Shown piece by piece: positions 56,834 to 64,000 of a stretch of 64,000 nt of DNA (its first letter is position 1; every line of letters begins with the position of its first letter). The notes below the pieces were generated by a model, which was not told where the DNA came from, made no database searches, and was given only the letters and a program-made list of their open reading frames with translations. Where the stretch lies: assembly GCA_020639295.1 (NCBI GenBank), contig JACKGY010000004.1, positions 629,935-693,934 on the forward strand, given 5' to 3'. The translations under genes were made by a program, and so were the position numbers. This stretch comes from Planctomycetota bacterium (GTDB taxonomy: Bacteria > Planctomycetota > GCA-002687715 > DRQF01).

Positions 56834-57927
56834 GATTCAGCTCCCTCTGCCCCCGGTACCGACGCATGGCCGAAGCGGTTCCGCCAGCGCAGTGCGAGCC
56901 CGACGAGGGAGACCAGAATCGGCACTTCGACCAGGGGACCGATCACCGCCGCGAAGGCGACACCGGAGCCGATGCCGAAGACGGCCACGGCCACCGCGAT
57001 GGCGAGCTCGAAGTTGTTGCTGGCGGCGGTGAAGGCGATGGTCGTGGTCTTCGGATAGTCCGCTCCGAGGCGTTTCGCGAGTGCGAAGGAGAGGACGAAC
57101 ATGATGAGGAAGTAGAGGCAGAGCGGGATCGCCACCCGGAGCACGTCGAGCGGCAGCTCGACGATCGCGTCGCCCTTCAACGAGAACATCGCCACGATCG
57201 TGAAGAGGAGCGCAATGAGCGTGAGGGGGGCGATGCGGGGGATGAAACGGTTCTCGTACCAGTCCCGACCACGCGCCCGGACGAAGAGGATTCGCGTGGC
57301 CATGCCGCCGAAGAAGGGGATGCCGAGGTAGATGAAGACGCTCACCGCGATCTCCCCGATGGTCACGTCGACGACGGCACTCTCGACACCGAAGAGCGGC
57401 GGCAGGACGGTGACGAAGAGCCAGGCGTAGGCGGAGAAGAGGAGCATCTGGAAGACCGAATTGAAGGCGACGAGACCGGCAGCGTACTCCGCGTCGCCGC
57501 GAGCGAGGTCGTTCCAGACGATGACCATCGCGATGCAGCGCGCGAGCCCGATCAGGATCAGGCCGATCCGGTACTCGGGAAGGTCCGGAAGGAAGAGCAG
57601 GGCCAGCGCGAACATCAGCACTGGCCCGATCACCCAGTTGAGAAGGAGCGAGATCCCGAGAACCTTCCGGTCGCGCAGGACGTCGCCGAGCTCCTCGTAG
57701 TGGACCTTCGCGAGCGGCGGGTACATCATCAGGATGAGCCCGATCGCGATGGGGATGTTGGTCGAGCCGACGCTCATCCGGTCGAGCAGCTCGCCGACGC
57801 CGTGGAAAGCGCGGCCGAGGCCGACCCCGATCGCCATGGCGGCGAAGATCCAGAGGGTCAGGTAGCGGTCCAGGAAGCCGAGGCGTCCGCCTCGACCGCA
57901 TCCCGGGCCATCGCCATGGGTCGCCAT
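56830..57927 (-). CDS. acr3: Arsenite efflux transporter Acr3
   Basis: A 365-residue, roughly ten-span transporter from ATG 57927 (GGAGG 8 bp upstream). LARCIAMVIVWNDLARGD contains the conserved Cys of Acr3, and AFTAASNNFELAIAVAVAVFG is the second conserved span. It removes As(III) from the cytoplasm using the proton gradient. It is co-transcribed with arsR. No arsenate reductase gene lies next to it. Confidence 0.94.
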   Translation of the reverse strand: MATHGDGPGCGRGGRLGFLDRYLTLWIFAAMAIGVGLGRAFHGVGELLDRMSVGSTNIPIAIGLILMMYPPLAKVHYEELGDVLRDRKVLGISLLLNWVIGPVLMFALALLFLPDLPEYRIGLILIGLARCIAMVIVWNDLARGDAEYAAGLVAFNSVFQMLLFSAYAWLFVTVLPPLFGVESAVVDVTIGEIAVSVFIYLGIPFFGGMATRILFVRARGRDWYENRFIPRIAPLTLIALLFTIVAMFSLKGDAIVELPLDVLRVAIPLCLYFLIMFVLSFALAKRLGADYPKTTTIAFTAASNNFELAIAVAVAVFGIGSGVAFAAVIGPLVEVPILVSLVGLALRWRNRFGHASVPGAEGAES

Positions 57928-57965
57928 CTTCGATCCTCCAGAACTCGTGGCCGATCGCCCTCCTT

Positions 57966-57987
57966 TGTATGGCGAAAAACGAATATA
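57966..57987. promoter_or_regulatory. Candidate ArsR operator in the acr3-arsR promoter
   Basis: The AT-rich element TATGGCGAAAAACGAATATA lies about 40-60 bp before the acr3 ATG. On the minus strand it reads TATATTCG-TTTTT-CGCCATA, an imperfect dyad with CG at matching positions, like ArsR/SmtB boxes. Confidence 0.5.
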
Positions 57988-58110
57988 GCAAGGTGCGGCG
58001 GTCTGGAGCCCTGCAGGCGGCACCCGCGACGTCCCTTCGCCCATGTGTCGGTCAAGGCGGGACAAGCGAACTGGCAACGAAGTGTCAGGAGAGAATTCGA
58101 CTGCCTGAGC

Positions 58111-58132
58111 CCCTCGACGTTGTCGTCGAGGG
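58111..58132. terminator. Hairpin at the left border of the repeat/att region
   Basis: CCCTCGAC-GTTGTC-GTCGAGGG forms an 8-bp perfect stem. There is no gene ending beside it, so its role may be structural rather than termination. Confidence 0.35.
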
Positions 58133-58189
58133 CTTCTTCGGCACGGTCAAGACCGAGCCAATTCACCGGCCGACCGGGCCGGCGCACCC

Positions 58190-58544
58190 GTCGGCCAGGC
58201 AGCAGAGCTGCCTGCACCGCGCACCTGTTACTGCCCTTGTGGTGGGCAGGAGGGATGATGCTCAGGGATCGAAGTGCTCCCGACAGGACTCGACCTAAGG
58301 CCCCGTGCGGAGCACGGAGCCGAGGCACGGACAGCCGGCAGAGCCGGCTGCACCGTGAACCTGTTACCTCGCTGGTGGATGGCAGGAAGTTAGAGACATC
58401 GAGTGAGGAGTGCTCCCGACAGGACTCGACCTAAGGCCCCGTGCAGAGCACGGAGCCGTGGCACGGACAGCCGGCAAGGCCGGCTGCACCGTGAACCTGT
58501 TACTACCTGTGTGGGGGAAGGAGGGACGATCCTCAGGGATCGAA
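58190..58544. repeat. Tandem repeats of about 135 bp containing interrupted tRNA 3' ends
   Basis: The string GTGCTCCCGACAGGACTCGA starts at 58274, 58410 and 58545, spaced 136 and 135 bp. In units 1 and 2 it is followed by CCTAAGGCCCCGTGC, hairpins such as CAGCCGGC-AGA-GCCGGCTG, and then GAACCTGTTAC. In the third copy GTGCTCCCGACAGGACTCGA runs straight into ACCTGTTACC, as in a tRNA T-arm. So units 1 and 2 look like tRNA T-arms split by about 64 bp of hairpin-rich sequence in the T-loop. A partial unit lies at about 58190-58273. Confidence 0.75.
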
Positions 58545-58545
58545 G

Positions 58546-58592
58546 TGCTCCCGACAGGACTCGAACCTGTTACCTGCGGTTTAGGAAACCGC
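58546..58592 (-). other. tRNA-Arg(CCU) 3' fragment, probable attachment site
   Basis: Read on the minus strand, these 47 nt are tRNA positions 27-73. They comprise anticodon stem GCGGT/ACCGC with loop TTCCTAA (anticodon CCT), variable loop AGGTA, T-stem ACAGG/CCTGT with loop TTCGAGT, acceptor strand CGGGAGC and discriminator A. The sequence before it lacks GCTCCCG and a D-arm, so the 5' half is missing. A 3' fragment starting at the anticodon stem is the usual scar of a tyrosine-integrase element. The element should extend to the right. Confidence 0.75.
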
Positions 58593-58782
58593 CGAGGGCT
58601 CCTGGACACAGATGGGCAGTTCCGGACTCAGTGAGACTAAGCTCATGGGAAAAGGAGGCTTACGCATCGCGACGCGAGACGTGGCCGGACCGCTCCGGAC
58701 AGTCCAAGACACCAAGTCTGGCAACATTTGGCAACACGGCTCCTTCTTCGCACCGTAGAGAGCCGAGTGAGGATCGTGCCGC

Positions 58783-59067
58783 ATGACACAGAAGGTGACG
58801 AAGCCGCGCCGGGTCCAAGCCCGGCGCACGAAGAACTACAAGGCCGTCCACCGGCCAACCCGCTGGGGCAACCCCTTCCCGGTGGAGGAGCATGGACGCG
58901 ACGAAGCGATGCGCCTCTACCGCGCCTGGCTGAACAAGCGCCTCGCCGAGGACCCTTACTTCCTTGAGCCCCTGCGCGGCTTCAACCTGGGCTGCTTCTG
59001 CTCTCCGGAGGTGGCCTGCCACGCGGACATCATCCTGGAGAAGCTGTATGGGCAGTCTGCGCCGTGA
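58783..59067 (+). CDS. DUF4326-domain protein
   Basis: A 94-residue protein of the DUF4326 family. It shows PTRWGNPFPV, the hydrophobic helix AMRLYRAWLNKRL, PLRGFNLGCFCSP and ACHADIILEKL. This compact Cys-bearing domain is common in phages and accessory regions and has no settled function. It is the first clear gene right of the tRNA fragment, which fits an integrated element. Confidence 0.85.
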   Translation: MTQKVTKPRRVQARRTKNYKAVHRPTRWGNPFPVEEHGRDEAMRLYRAWLNKRLAEDPYFLEPLRGFNLGCFCSPEVACHADIILEKLYGQSAP

Positions 59068-59146
59068 AGGTGCGCCGTGCCACACCTTGGTCATTACCAA
59101 CGACGGTTGCGCACCACGCCGAGTCGTCTCGTCCTGATGGTCTCGC

Positions 59147-59302
59147 CTATCGTCGTGGCGGGGACGGTATCGGACGGATTTCGAGCTGCCTCCCTCGGCA
59201 CCTTGGACAGTAGTTGGGGATTCCTGAACCGGCACGACTTGTCCACTCGTGCTTGCAATCGAGGCACTTCGCTCGATAGAGGGGCGTTGGTCTCCGCGCC
59301 AT
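59147..59302 (-). CDS. Small zinc-ribbon protein
   Basis: A 51-residue protein from ATG 59302, with GAGGAG 8 bp upstream. CLDCKHEW and YCPRCRGRQ form a four-Cys zinc ribbon of the FmdB/hydrogenase-accessory or phage type. No other domain is present. It could bind nucleic acid. Confidence 0.6.
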   Translation of the reverse strand: MARRPTPLYRAKCLDCKHEWTSRAGSGIPNYCPRCRGRQLEIRPIPSPPRR

Positions 59303-59366
59303 TGTGGTCTCCTCGTTGAGTCCACGGCGTAGACTATACGTGCTGACCAATCCTGGCAATTGGGCA

Positions 59367-60293
59367 TCAGGAAGGCATTTCGCGGACCCTCAGGTCTTCC
59401 GGCCATTCCTCCCAAGCCCCGCCGTGCGCAGGCTTGAGCCGCAGCCGATAAGGCTCCCCGTTCTCCACCGGAGCGCCACCAAGCTGCTTCAGGAAGAACG
59501 GTATCTCCAGTGCTCGGCATTCATCCCGGAGCTTTCGTGCCCATGCCAGATCGAAGGGCTTCGCAGGGCGAGCCTTCTGGCTGCTCTCGCCGCCGACGAT
59601 GACCCACCAGTTGCCGAGCATGAAGTGGCCGCTGATGGAGATCTCCTCCCAGAGCGGCTCGATGCTCAGGAAACGGCGCGTGGATGCGTCACCGACCTCG
59701 GAGAGCGCGTCCAAGCGCCAGAGCGTCTTCGTGGAGGTGATCGACGTGCCGGGCCAGACGTTGGGTGGCCAAGGCTTGCCGCGCCACTCCGCGAACTCGG
59801 CCATCCTCTCCGGGCGCTTGGTCAGCCATAGCCAGATGTGGCGACGGCCTCGCGATGAGGTTGCCATGTCCATGATCTCCTCTTCGAGGAATTCGAAGGG
59901 AACGCCGCCAGTCATGATCTTGTCATCGCCTGGCTTGAAGTGGGTCTTCCCCTGGCCGACCGGAAATCCCTCAAGATCGTCGCGGTGGAGGTACCTCCCT
60001 TCGGACAGAGCATCGCCCATGTCGCTCACGAAGATCATGCGAGGCATTCCGTCCAGCCAGGGTTTCTTCGGTCGGGGACGGCCGCGGAGATCGGGTTCTC
60101 CCGCCATCTTCGCCGTGCGACCAGGAAAGAGGGTCGGCACGTTGAACTGCGGAGCGTAGTAAGGAGAAGCGCCAGCCAGACGGCCGTCATGCCATTCGCT
60201 CGCGTAGCAGACGTCGAGGAGCTCGCAACCCGCGCAGCCCATGACGGGGTTCACGGTGCTGTCGCACCACTGGATAAGTGTCTTGTCGCCCAT
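59367..60293 (-). CDS. DUF5131 (phage Gp37/Gp68-like) protein
   Basis: A 308-residue protein from ATG 60293, with GGAG 8 bp upstream. The N-terminal IQWCDSTVNPVMGC, with cysteines 20, 23 and 29 (CAGCELLDVCYA), followed by GRPRPKKPWLDGMPRMIFVSDMGDAL, HIWLWLTKRPERMAEF and WWVIVGGESSQKARP, is the family signature. The Cys triplet recalls radical-SAM proteins, and such a role has been proposed by similarity. Members occur on phages and plasmids. Confidence 0.88.
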   Translation of the reverse strand: MGDKTLIQWCDSTVNPVMGCAGCELLDVCYASEWHDGRLAGASPYYAPQFNVPTLFPGRTAKMAGEPDLRGRPRPKKPWLDGMPRMIFVSDMGDALSEGRYLHRDDLEGFPVGQGKTHFKPGDDKIMTGGVPFEFLEEEIMDMATSSRGRRHIWLWLTKRPERMAEFAEWRGKPWPPNVWPGTSITSTKTLWRLDALSEVGDASTRRFLSIEPLWEEISISGHFMLGNWWVIVGGESSQKARPAKPFDLAWARKLRDECRALEIPFFLKQLGGAPVENGEPYRLRLKPAHGGAWEEWPEDLRVREMPS

Positions 60294-60488
60294 GAGATTT
60301 CTCCGGCTGTTGGTGTTGCTCCCCGACTGCTCGATAGCAGACGGCAGCACCCCACGGGAGAAGGTGAGCGCGAAGGTCTACGGTTGTCTCGAACTGTCCG
60401 GGATTGTCCGAGGCCGACCCCTGAGGAATTTCAGAGGGGCTACCCAGAGGCTTGGCCTTCCGGCATGCTCATCGCCGGAGCTTCCACG

Positions 60489-61172
60489 ATGACGAACCAA
60501 GCACCCCCCAAGGCCTCGTACCTCAACCCGATCGATTCTCGATCCGTCTTGTCGCCAGCGATCTCGGACGAGGCCTGCCGCGTCTTGCTCCTCCTGCAAG
60601 CCTTCTACGCGCAGCGCGACGGGCGTTCGAAGCCCAGCGCGAAGGTGGAGACTCTTGGAGCCGTCGCGGGCTGGAATCAGCCGCGCATCGAGCACTGCCT
60701 CGGAGAGCTTGCCGAGATCGGCTTGCTGGAAAGGAAGGTCACCGGCTGGGATCCTGTTGGTGAGCCGACCTTCGGCGGGCATGAGATCGCCGATGCTCTT
60801 GGCCTGCCTCTGATCGAGAAGGTCAAGATCGACACGAGGACCTTTCTCTGCCCGGCGCTCTCCCCCGAGGCCATCAGGCTTTGGACCATAGCCTCGCTCC
60901 GCCCCGATGCAGACAGAATCATCCTCGATGACCTTGAGTGGGAGGCCGACGACCTGGAGTCGGTCGGCAAGGAGCTCGTGAAGGTCGGCCTCGCATCCAT
61001 GTCCATGACGAAGACAGGCTGCACGATCAAGGCGCTTCCTTTTCCCCAGGACGGCCCGCAAGTTCGGGAGTTCCTTTTTGAGGAACTCGGCAAGGGGCGA
61101 GGGACGACCTCGGATGCCATCAAGAAGGAGATGGCGGAGAGGAAGCGCCGGGCGGCGTCGAGGAGCAAGTGA
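60489..61172 (+). CDS. Predicted winged-helix protein coupled to a nuclease-like gene
   Basis: A 227-residue protein; ATG 60489 has GGAG 8 bp upstream. SDEACRVLLLLQAFYAQRDGR, AGWNQPRIEHCLGELAEIGLLERKVTGW suggests a winged helix-turn-helix in the first 90 residues, and a second similar unit may follow (LEWEADDLESVGKELVKVGLASM). The tail is basic (KKEMAERKRRAASRSK). The stop overlaps the start of the next gene (TGATG). Function unknown; possibly a DNA-binding partner of the nuclease-like protein. Confidence 0.7.
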   Translation: MTNQAPPKASYLNPIDSRSVLSPAISDEACRVLLLLQAFYAQRDGRSKPSAKVETLGAVAGWNQPRIEHCLGELAEIGLLERKVTGWDPVGEPTFGGHEIADALGLPLIEKVKIDTRTFLCPALSPEAIRLWTIASLRPDADRIILDDLEWEADDLESVGKELVKVGLASMSMTKTGCTIKALPFPQDGPQVREFLFEELGKGRGTTSDAIKKEMAERKRRAASRSK

Positions 61173-61753
61173 TGCTGGATGGCTCCCGCGAGATCGAGCT
61201 ACTTGCCGACGTCCTCGACGGAATCGAGCCCCTGCTGCTCGATGCCTACGTTCACGGGGACCTGTACGTCGAGGCCGATTCGCAGGCCCTTGTCTACGGC
61301 CATCTGCGCGGTGAGCTTCCACGAGCCGACTGGATCGTCAGGTGCGAGGTGCCGCTGGGCTCGGCACGGATCGATGTGGCCGTCTTTCGCAGGCCCGCGC
61401 CCGAGCACCTTGAATCGTTCTTCTGTGACCCACGGTCAGCGCTCGCGGCGGCGGTGGAGATCAAGCACGCGAGCGTCATCCATCAAGACCTGGAGAAGCT
61501 GAGACGCTACCAACAAGGTCGGGACGATGTGCTCAGCTGGATGGTCTACTCAGATCACTTCATCGAAGCGATCTACCCGGATATCTTCAGGGAGCAGGAG
61601 GAGAGGGCGAAGAGCATCAAGGACTGGGTTGAGGAAGCACCGGCGCTCCGAGGAGCCTCCGTCGTTCGCCTTGGGGACGCCGACGTCGAGCCAAGCAGCC
61701 GTGAGCGGCGAGTTCTCGATGCCTTCCGAAACGGCTGGTGGAGCCACGGATAG
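61172..61753 (+). CDS. PD-(D/E)XK-like nuclease-fold protein
   Basis: A 193-residue protein. After an N-terminal helix, the strand pair CEVPLGSARIDVAVF carries D68, AAVEIKHAS carries E96-x-K98, and HQDLEKLRRYQQ carries the conserved Q/helix. This D...ExK...Q order is the PD-(D/E)XK core found in restriction and repair nucleases. No known subfamily could be assigned. It is translationally coupled to the upstream winged-helix-like gene. The pair may form a small DNA-targeting system on the element. Confidence 0.7.
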   Translation: MLDGSREIELLADVLDGIEPLLLDAYVHGDLYVEADSQALVYGHLRGELPRADWIVRCEVPLGSARIDVAVFRRPAPEHLESFFCDPRSALAAAVEIKHASVIHQDLEKLRRYQQGRDDVLSWMVYSDHFIEAIYPDIFREQEERAKSIKDWVEEAPALRGASVVRLGDADVEPSSRERRVLDAFRNGWWSHG

Positions 61754-61769
61754 GCCAGCGTCTCGAAGG

Positions 61770-61804
61770 AAAAAATAGATCCGGCCACCTGACGTGCAGC
61801 CGGA
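61770..61804 (-). terminator. Rho-independent terminator of the lipoprotein genes
   Basis: On the minus strand TCCGGC-N13-GCCGGA is followed by TCTATTTTTT, just after the stop of the lipoprotein gene at 61830. Stem plus T tract is a good match. Confidence 0.65.
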
Positions 61805-61829
61805 CCTACTCGTTCTCCCAAATCCTCGA

Positions 61830-62273
61830 CTACTTCAGCCTGAGGAGCTTCGCGTCGTTGAAGGTGAGCTGGCATACGCCGTCAGGCGTGCCCGCTCCTG
61901 CCATCCTCCCTTCAATCTCAATCCGCATTCCCATCATGGCACGGAGCCTGTCGTAGAGGCCCTCCTGGGCAGCGAAGTTGACCGTCACGTCACCACCTTC
62001 CGGGGACCTGGAGATGACCATGACCATGTTCTTGAGGTCAGGCGAGTAAGCTCCGAGGTTCTCAACATGATTCACTTCGACCTCGGCGCACATTGTCTTC
62101 CCGAGGAACTCGTCGCGAAACGCATCGACATCGAACTTCGCTTTCTTCATCAGATCTGATTGGATCCAGATCGTCGGTCCTTGAGCCTTCTCGTTCGTCT
62201 TCTCAACGACTTCTTCGCCGCAGCCGGTCAATAGGACCAGAAGGGCGACGATCGCTGCCGTCATCAACTTCAT
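61830..62273 (-). CDS. Lipoprotein with OB-like (tRNA_anti-like) domain
   Basis: A 147-residue protein with lipobox LLTGC after MKLMTAAIVALLVL. The mature part DEFLGKTMCAEVEVNHVENLG ... RIEIEGRMAGAGTPDGVCQLTFNDAKLLRL resembles the OB-fold tRNA_anti-like domain found in small lipoproteins. Its start overlaps the stop of the upstream lipoprotein gene by 4 bp. Confidence 0.75.
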   Translation of the reverse strand: MKLMTAAIVALLVLLTGCGEEVVEKTNEKAQGPTIWIQSDLMKKAKFDVDAFRDEFLGKTMCAEVEVNHVENLGAYSPDLKNMVMVISRSPEGGDVTVNFAAQEGLYDRLRAMMGMRIEIEGRMAGAGTPDGVCQLTFNDAKLLRLK

Positions 62274-62773
62274 CTCGCTTCCTCCATCTTGGTCTCACGT
62301 AGAAGGCGGTCCATGTCTTCGTCGAACCACCTCGGGTGTTGTTGGATGAGCTCGTAGATTCCCTGCGTGATGCCGAGCCAGGCCGCGTAGGTCGCGGAAT
62401 CCCGAATGGGCTGGCAGTAGCCGTCCGTCGGCATGCGCCGGGATAGGTCGGTGAGCTGCTTTTCAAGCTCGTCGCGGGCGGCACCGACGTCGCCCTTGCG
62501 GCTTCCGTCCTTCGAGTCGGACGCGGTCACCGAGACCACCCGTGCAAAGGCGAGGGCCTTCTCGAACTCGTAGCGCCAGTCCTCGTTCCGAGAGAGGGCG
62601 TCGAAGTCCGGGCACATGGTTTTCGGATCGAAGGGCTGGGCCAGGACGGCCTCGTCGATGTGTTTGAACTTCGATGCTGCTGCCTGGGCTGGCGTCGACT
62701 CTGGTTCCTTGTCCGTGCATCCTGCGCCGGACAGAAGAAGGAGCGCGATGCAGGCTGTGATGACGATGCGCAT
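62270..62773 (-). CDS. Lipoprotein of unknown function
   Basis: A 167-residue protein from ATG 62773. Signal MRIVITACIALLLLSGAGC gives a lipobox SGAGC. The mature protein is helical (EFEKALAFARVVSV, AARDELEKQLTDLSRRM, YAAWLGITQGIYELIQQ). No known family recognised. Translationally coupled to the next lipoprotein gene, so both may work together in the envelope. Confidence 0.72.
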   Translation of the reverse strand: MRIVITACIALLLLSGAGCTDKEPESTPAQAAASKFKHIDEAVLAQPFDPKTMCPDFDALSRNEDWRYEFEKALAFARVVSVTASDSKDGSRKGDVGAARDELEKQLTDLSRRMPTDGYCQPIRDSATYAAWLGITQGIYELIQQHPRWFDEDMDRLLRETKMEEAR

Positions 62774-62839
62774 GAAGAACTCCGATTCAGGTGCCAATCA
62801 CTGTTCTCATGCCGCATCCCCGCCCGCCTCTTGGACCGC

Positions 62840-63322
62840 TCAAGCCCCCGGTGAGCGCCGCGATCCCACCATGATCGTCACGCCCGCCACGACCACGGCG
62901 CTGAGCCCCGCCACAATCGTCCTGGCCCGCTGGCTCCAAGGCGGGCTGGCCTTTCTGCCGTCGTGGTGGACCTCGAAGCAGTGCTGGGCGAAGTCCTCGC
63001 AGTTTCGGAATGCGGCGTTGTAGCGGCCGTTCCAGGAGTGGGGGGCCGAAAGGACCCGTCGGGCCTCGGCCGCGATGGCCGAGCCATGGCCTTCTGACTC
63101 GGGAACGGCGAGCTCGGAGAGGCGGCGGCCCTTCGAGAAGCCGTGAAGGCTCGTCTCCTCGATGGTTGCCTCAGTACCGGCACCAGGAGCGCCGTTGAAG
63201 TGGATGACCCGCCCCAGGCCGACGTAGACCCCGACATGGGAGTAGGCGAGGCCCGGAAGGCCGTCGAGGTCCCGCTTCAGGATGGTGCCGGGGAGGATGG
63301 CTTCTTCGTCATGGCTCGTCAT
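62840..63322 (-). CDS. LRAT-domain (NlpC/P60-like) protein with C-terminal membrane span
   Basis: A 160-residue protein from ATG 63322, with GGAGG 6 bp upstream. The lecithin:retinol acyltransferase fold shows PGTILKRDL, YSHVGVYVGLGRVIHF with H29 and H41, and FRNCEDFAQHC with C108, a full His-His-Cys set. Residues about 134-152 (IVAGLSAVVVAGVTIMV) are a membrane span, as in eukaryotic LRAT/HRASLS proteins. It is probably a lipid acyltransferase or phospholipase; the substrate is unknown. Confidence 0.85.
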   Translation of the reverse strand: MTSHDEEAILPGTILKRDLDGLPGLAYSHVGVYVGLGRVIHFNGAPGAGTEATIEETSLHGFSKGRRLSELAVPESEGHGSAIAAEARRVLSAPHSWNGRYNAAFRNCEDFAQHCFEVHHDGRKASPPWSQRARTIVAGLSAVVVAGVTIMVGSRRSPGA

Positions 63323-63413
63323 GGGGTCCTCCCTCGTGGCGCAATCATGTGTCGGCACTGGAGACACAGGGACGCCGATGGCCGATTCGCTCCCGGCGAC
63401 CATCATTCTGGGA

Positions 63414-63938
63414 TCAGGCGGCCGCGCACTTCGGGTTCGAGCACTTCTCCTGACCCACAGGGATCTTCTCGCCGCAGGAGCCGCATCGGGTCCTTGATGC
63501 CTCTCTCGCGGCCTCCTGTGCGTCCTTCCAGGCCCGGTACTTCCGGATGTCGTCGCGGAGGATCTTCATGCAGAACGCCACCATCGCCGCATCGTCGACG
63601 AAGCCCAGGATGGGAATGAAGTCCGGAATGGCGTCGATGGGGGAGACGAAGTAGATGACCGTCGCCGCGACGATGGCGATGACGTTCCAGGGCGTCTCGG
63701 TGTAGTCGCCCGAGACGTAGTCGCCGATCAGCTCGATGAGGGTTTTCAGATCCTCCCAGACTTCCTCCAGGGCACTGGGCTTGTCGTCTTCGAGCTTCCT
63801 GAACTTCTCCTCGCCGGAGCGGGAAGCTTCGCCGACGTCTTCCCTGGAGATGTGCTCGGCGGTCTGTTTGACCGCCTCCTCGGCCTCGGCCCGTTTCTTA
63901 GGATCGAAGTCATCGGGGCTCGCAACCTGCTTGCTCAT
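63414..63938 (-). CDS. DUF1232 (YkvA-like) protein with C-terminal zinc ribbon
   Basis: A 174-residue protein from ATG 63938. The DUF1232 signature is IYFVSPIDAIPDFIPILGFVDDAAMV at about residues 95-120, preceded by the hydrophobic VIAIVAATV. The N-terminal third is acidic and helical. The end has CGSCGEKIPVGQEKCSNPKC, a four-Cys zinc ribbon that the ordinary YkvA family lacks. The role of DUF1232 is not known. Confidence 0.85.
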   Translation of the reverse strand: MSKQVASPDDFDPKKRAEAEEAVKQTAEHISREDVGEASRSGEEKFRKLEDDKPSALEEVWEDLKTLIELIGDYVSGDYTETPWNVIAIVAATVIYFVSPIDAIPDFIPILGFVDDAAMVAFCMKILRDDIRKYRAWKDAQEAAREASRTRCGSCGEKIPVGQEKCSNPKCAAA

Positions 63939-64000
63939 GGGATTCCTCGCGATCATGGATGCCTGAGGGCCAGCGCCATGTTGGCGACTTGGCCACATGC

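Noticed and set aside
58190..58592. CRISPR array
   Set aside because: Three units with a 135-bp period, unit interiors also repeated, no short unique spacers and no cas genes.
58546..58640. Complete tRNA-Arg gene
   Set aside because: The 5' acceptor strand GCTCCCG and a D-arm are absent within the needed distance, so only the 3' part is present.
58581..58829. Small minus-strand frames next to the tRNA fragment as a possible integrase remnant
   Set aside because: No tyrosine-recombinase motifs (R...HxxR...Y) are visible; composition is random.

Overview
The window looks like a piece of a high-GC planctomycete chromosome. The evidence is the mix of genes: eukaryote-type Ser/Thr kinases fused to transmembrane, TPR or sulfatase-modifying-factor domains, ECF sigma factors beside or fused to unusual partners, and large secreted proteins that share a common C-terminal module. 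This is inferred from gene content only; no rRNA or complete tRNA gene is present.

Layout. 1-2.0 kb: a cut-off papain-like protease, an ankyrin protein and an AcpH-like protein. 2.1-10.1 kb: a MarR-family regulator with a Cys-rich tail, followed by a TonB-dependent receptor, a secreted CobN-like chelatase with a C-terminal anchor, an ExbB/TolQ-like protein and a DUF2149 protein. This matches the hmuR-S-U-V logic of Bacteroidota haem (tetrapyrrole) uptake and metal removal. 10.1-20.2 kb: secreted proteins, a DEAD-box helicase, a lipoprotein methyltransferase and a 2OG-Fe(II) oxygenase. 20.4-22.1 kb: a hipBA pair with two operator-like repeats. 22.1-30.7 kb: two sigma/kinase modules.

30.9-41.0 kb: a tightly overlapping operon for a group 3b-type NAD(P)-linked [NiFe]-hydrogenase (beta, gamma, small and large subunits) together with a cyclic-nucleotide-binding protein, an endopeptidase and HypA, F, C, D and E. 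There is no hypB, and the HypA lacks its zinc ribbon. 41.3-56.3 kb: a lipoprotein, a serpin, an ECF sigma fused to a membrane-anchored degenerate M23 domain, two more kinases and secreted proteins. 56.4-57.9 kb: an acr3-arsR arsenic operon.

58.1-64.0 kb: a sharp change of character. Tandem 135-bp repeats carry pieces of a tRNA 3' end. They are followed by a 47-nt 3' fragment of tRNA-Arg(CCU) and then by accessory genes: DUF4326, DUF5131, a winged-helix-like protein coupled to a PD-(D/E)XK-like nuclease, two lipoproteins, an LRAT-domain protein and a DUF1232 protein. I read this as the distal end of an integrated element whose other end lies beyond the window. A family of hairpin-rich GC repeats sits downstream of genes at 16.7, 20.3 and 47.3 kb.
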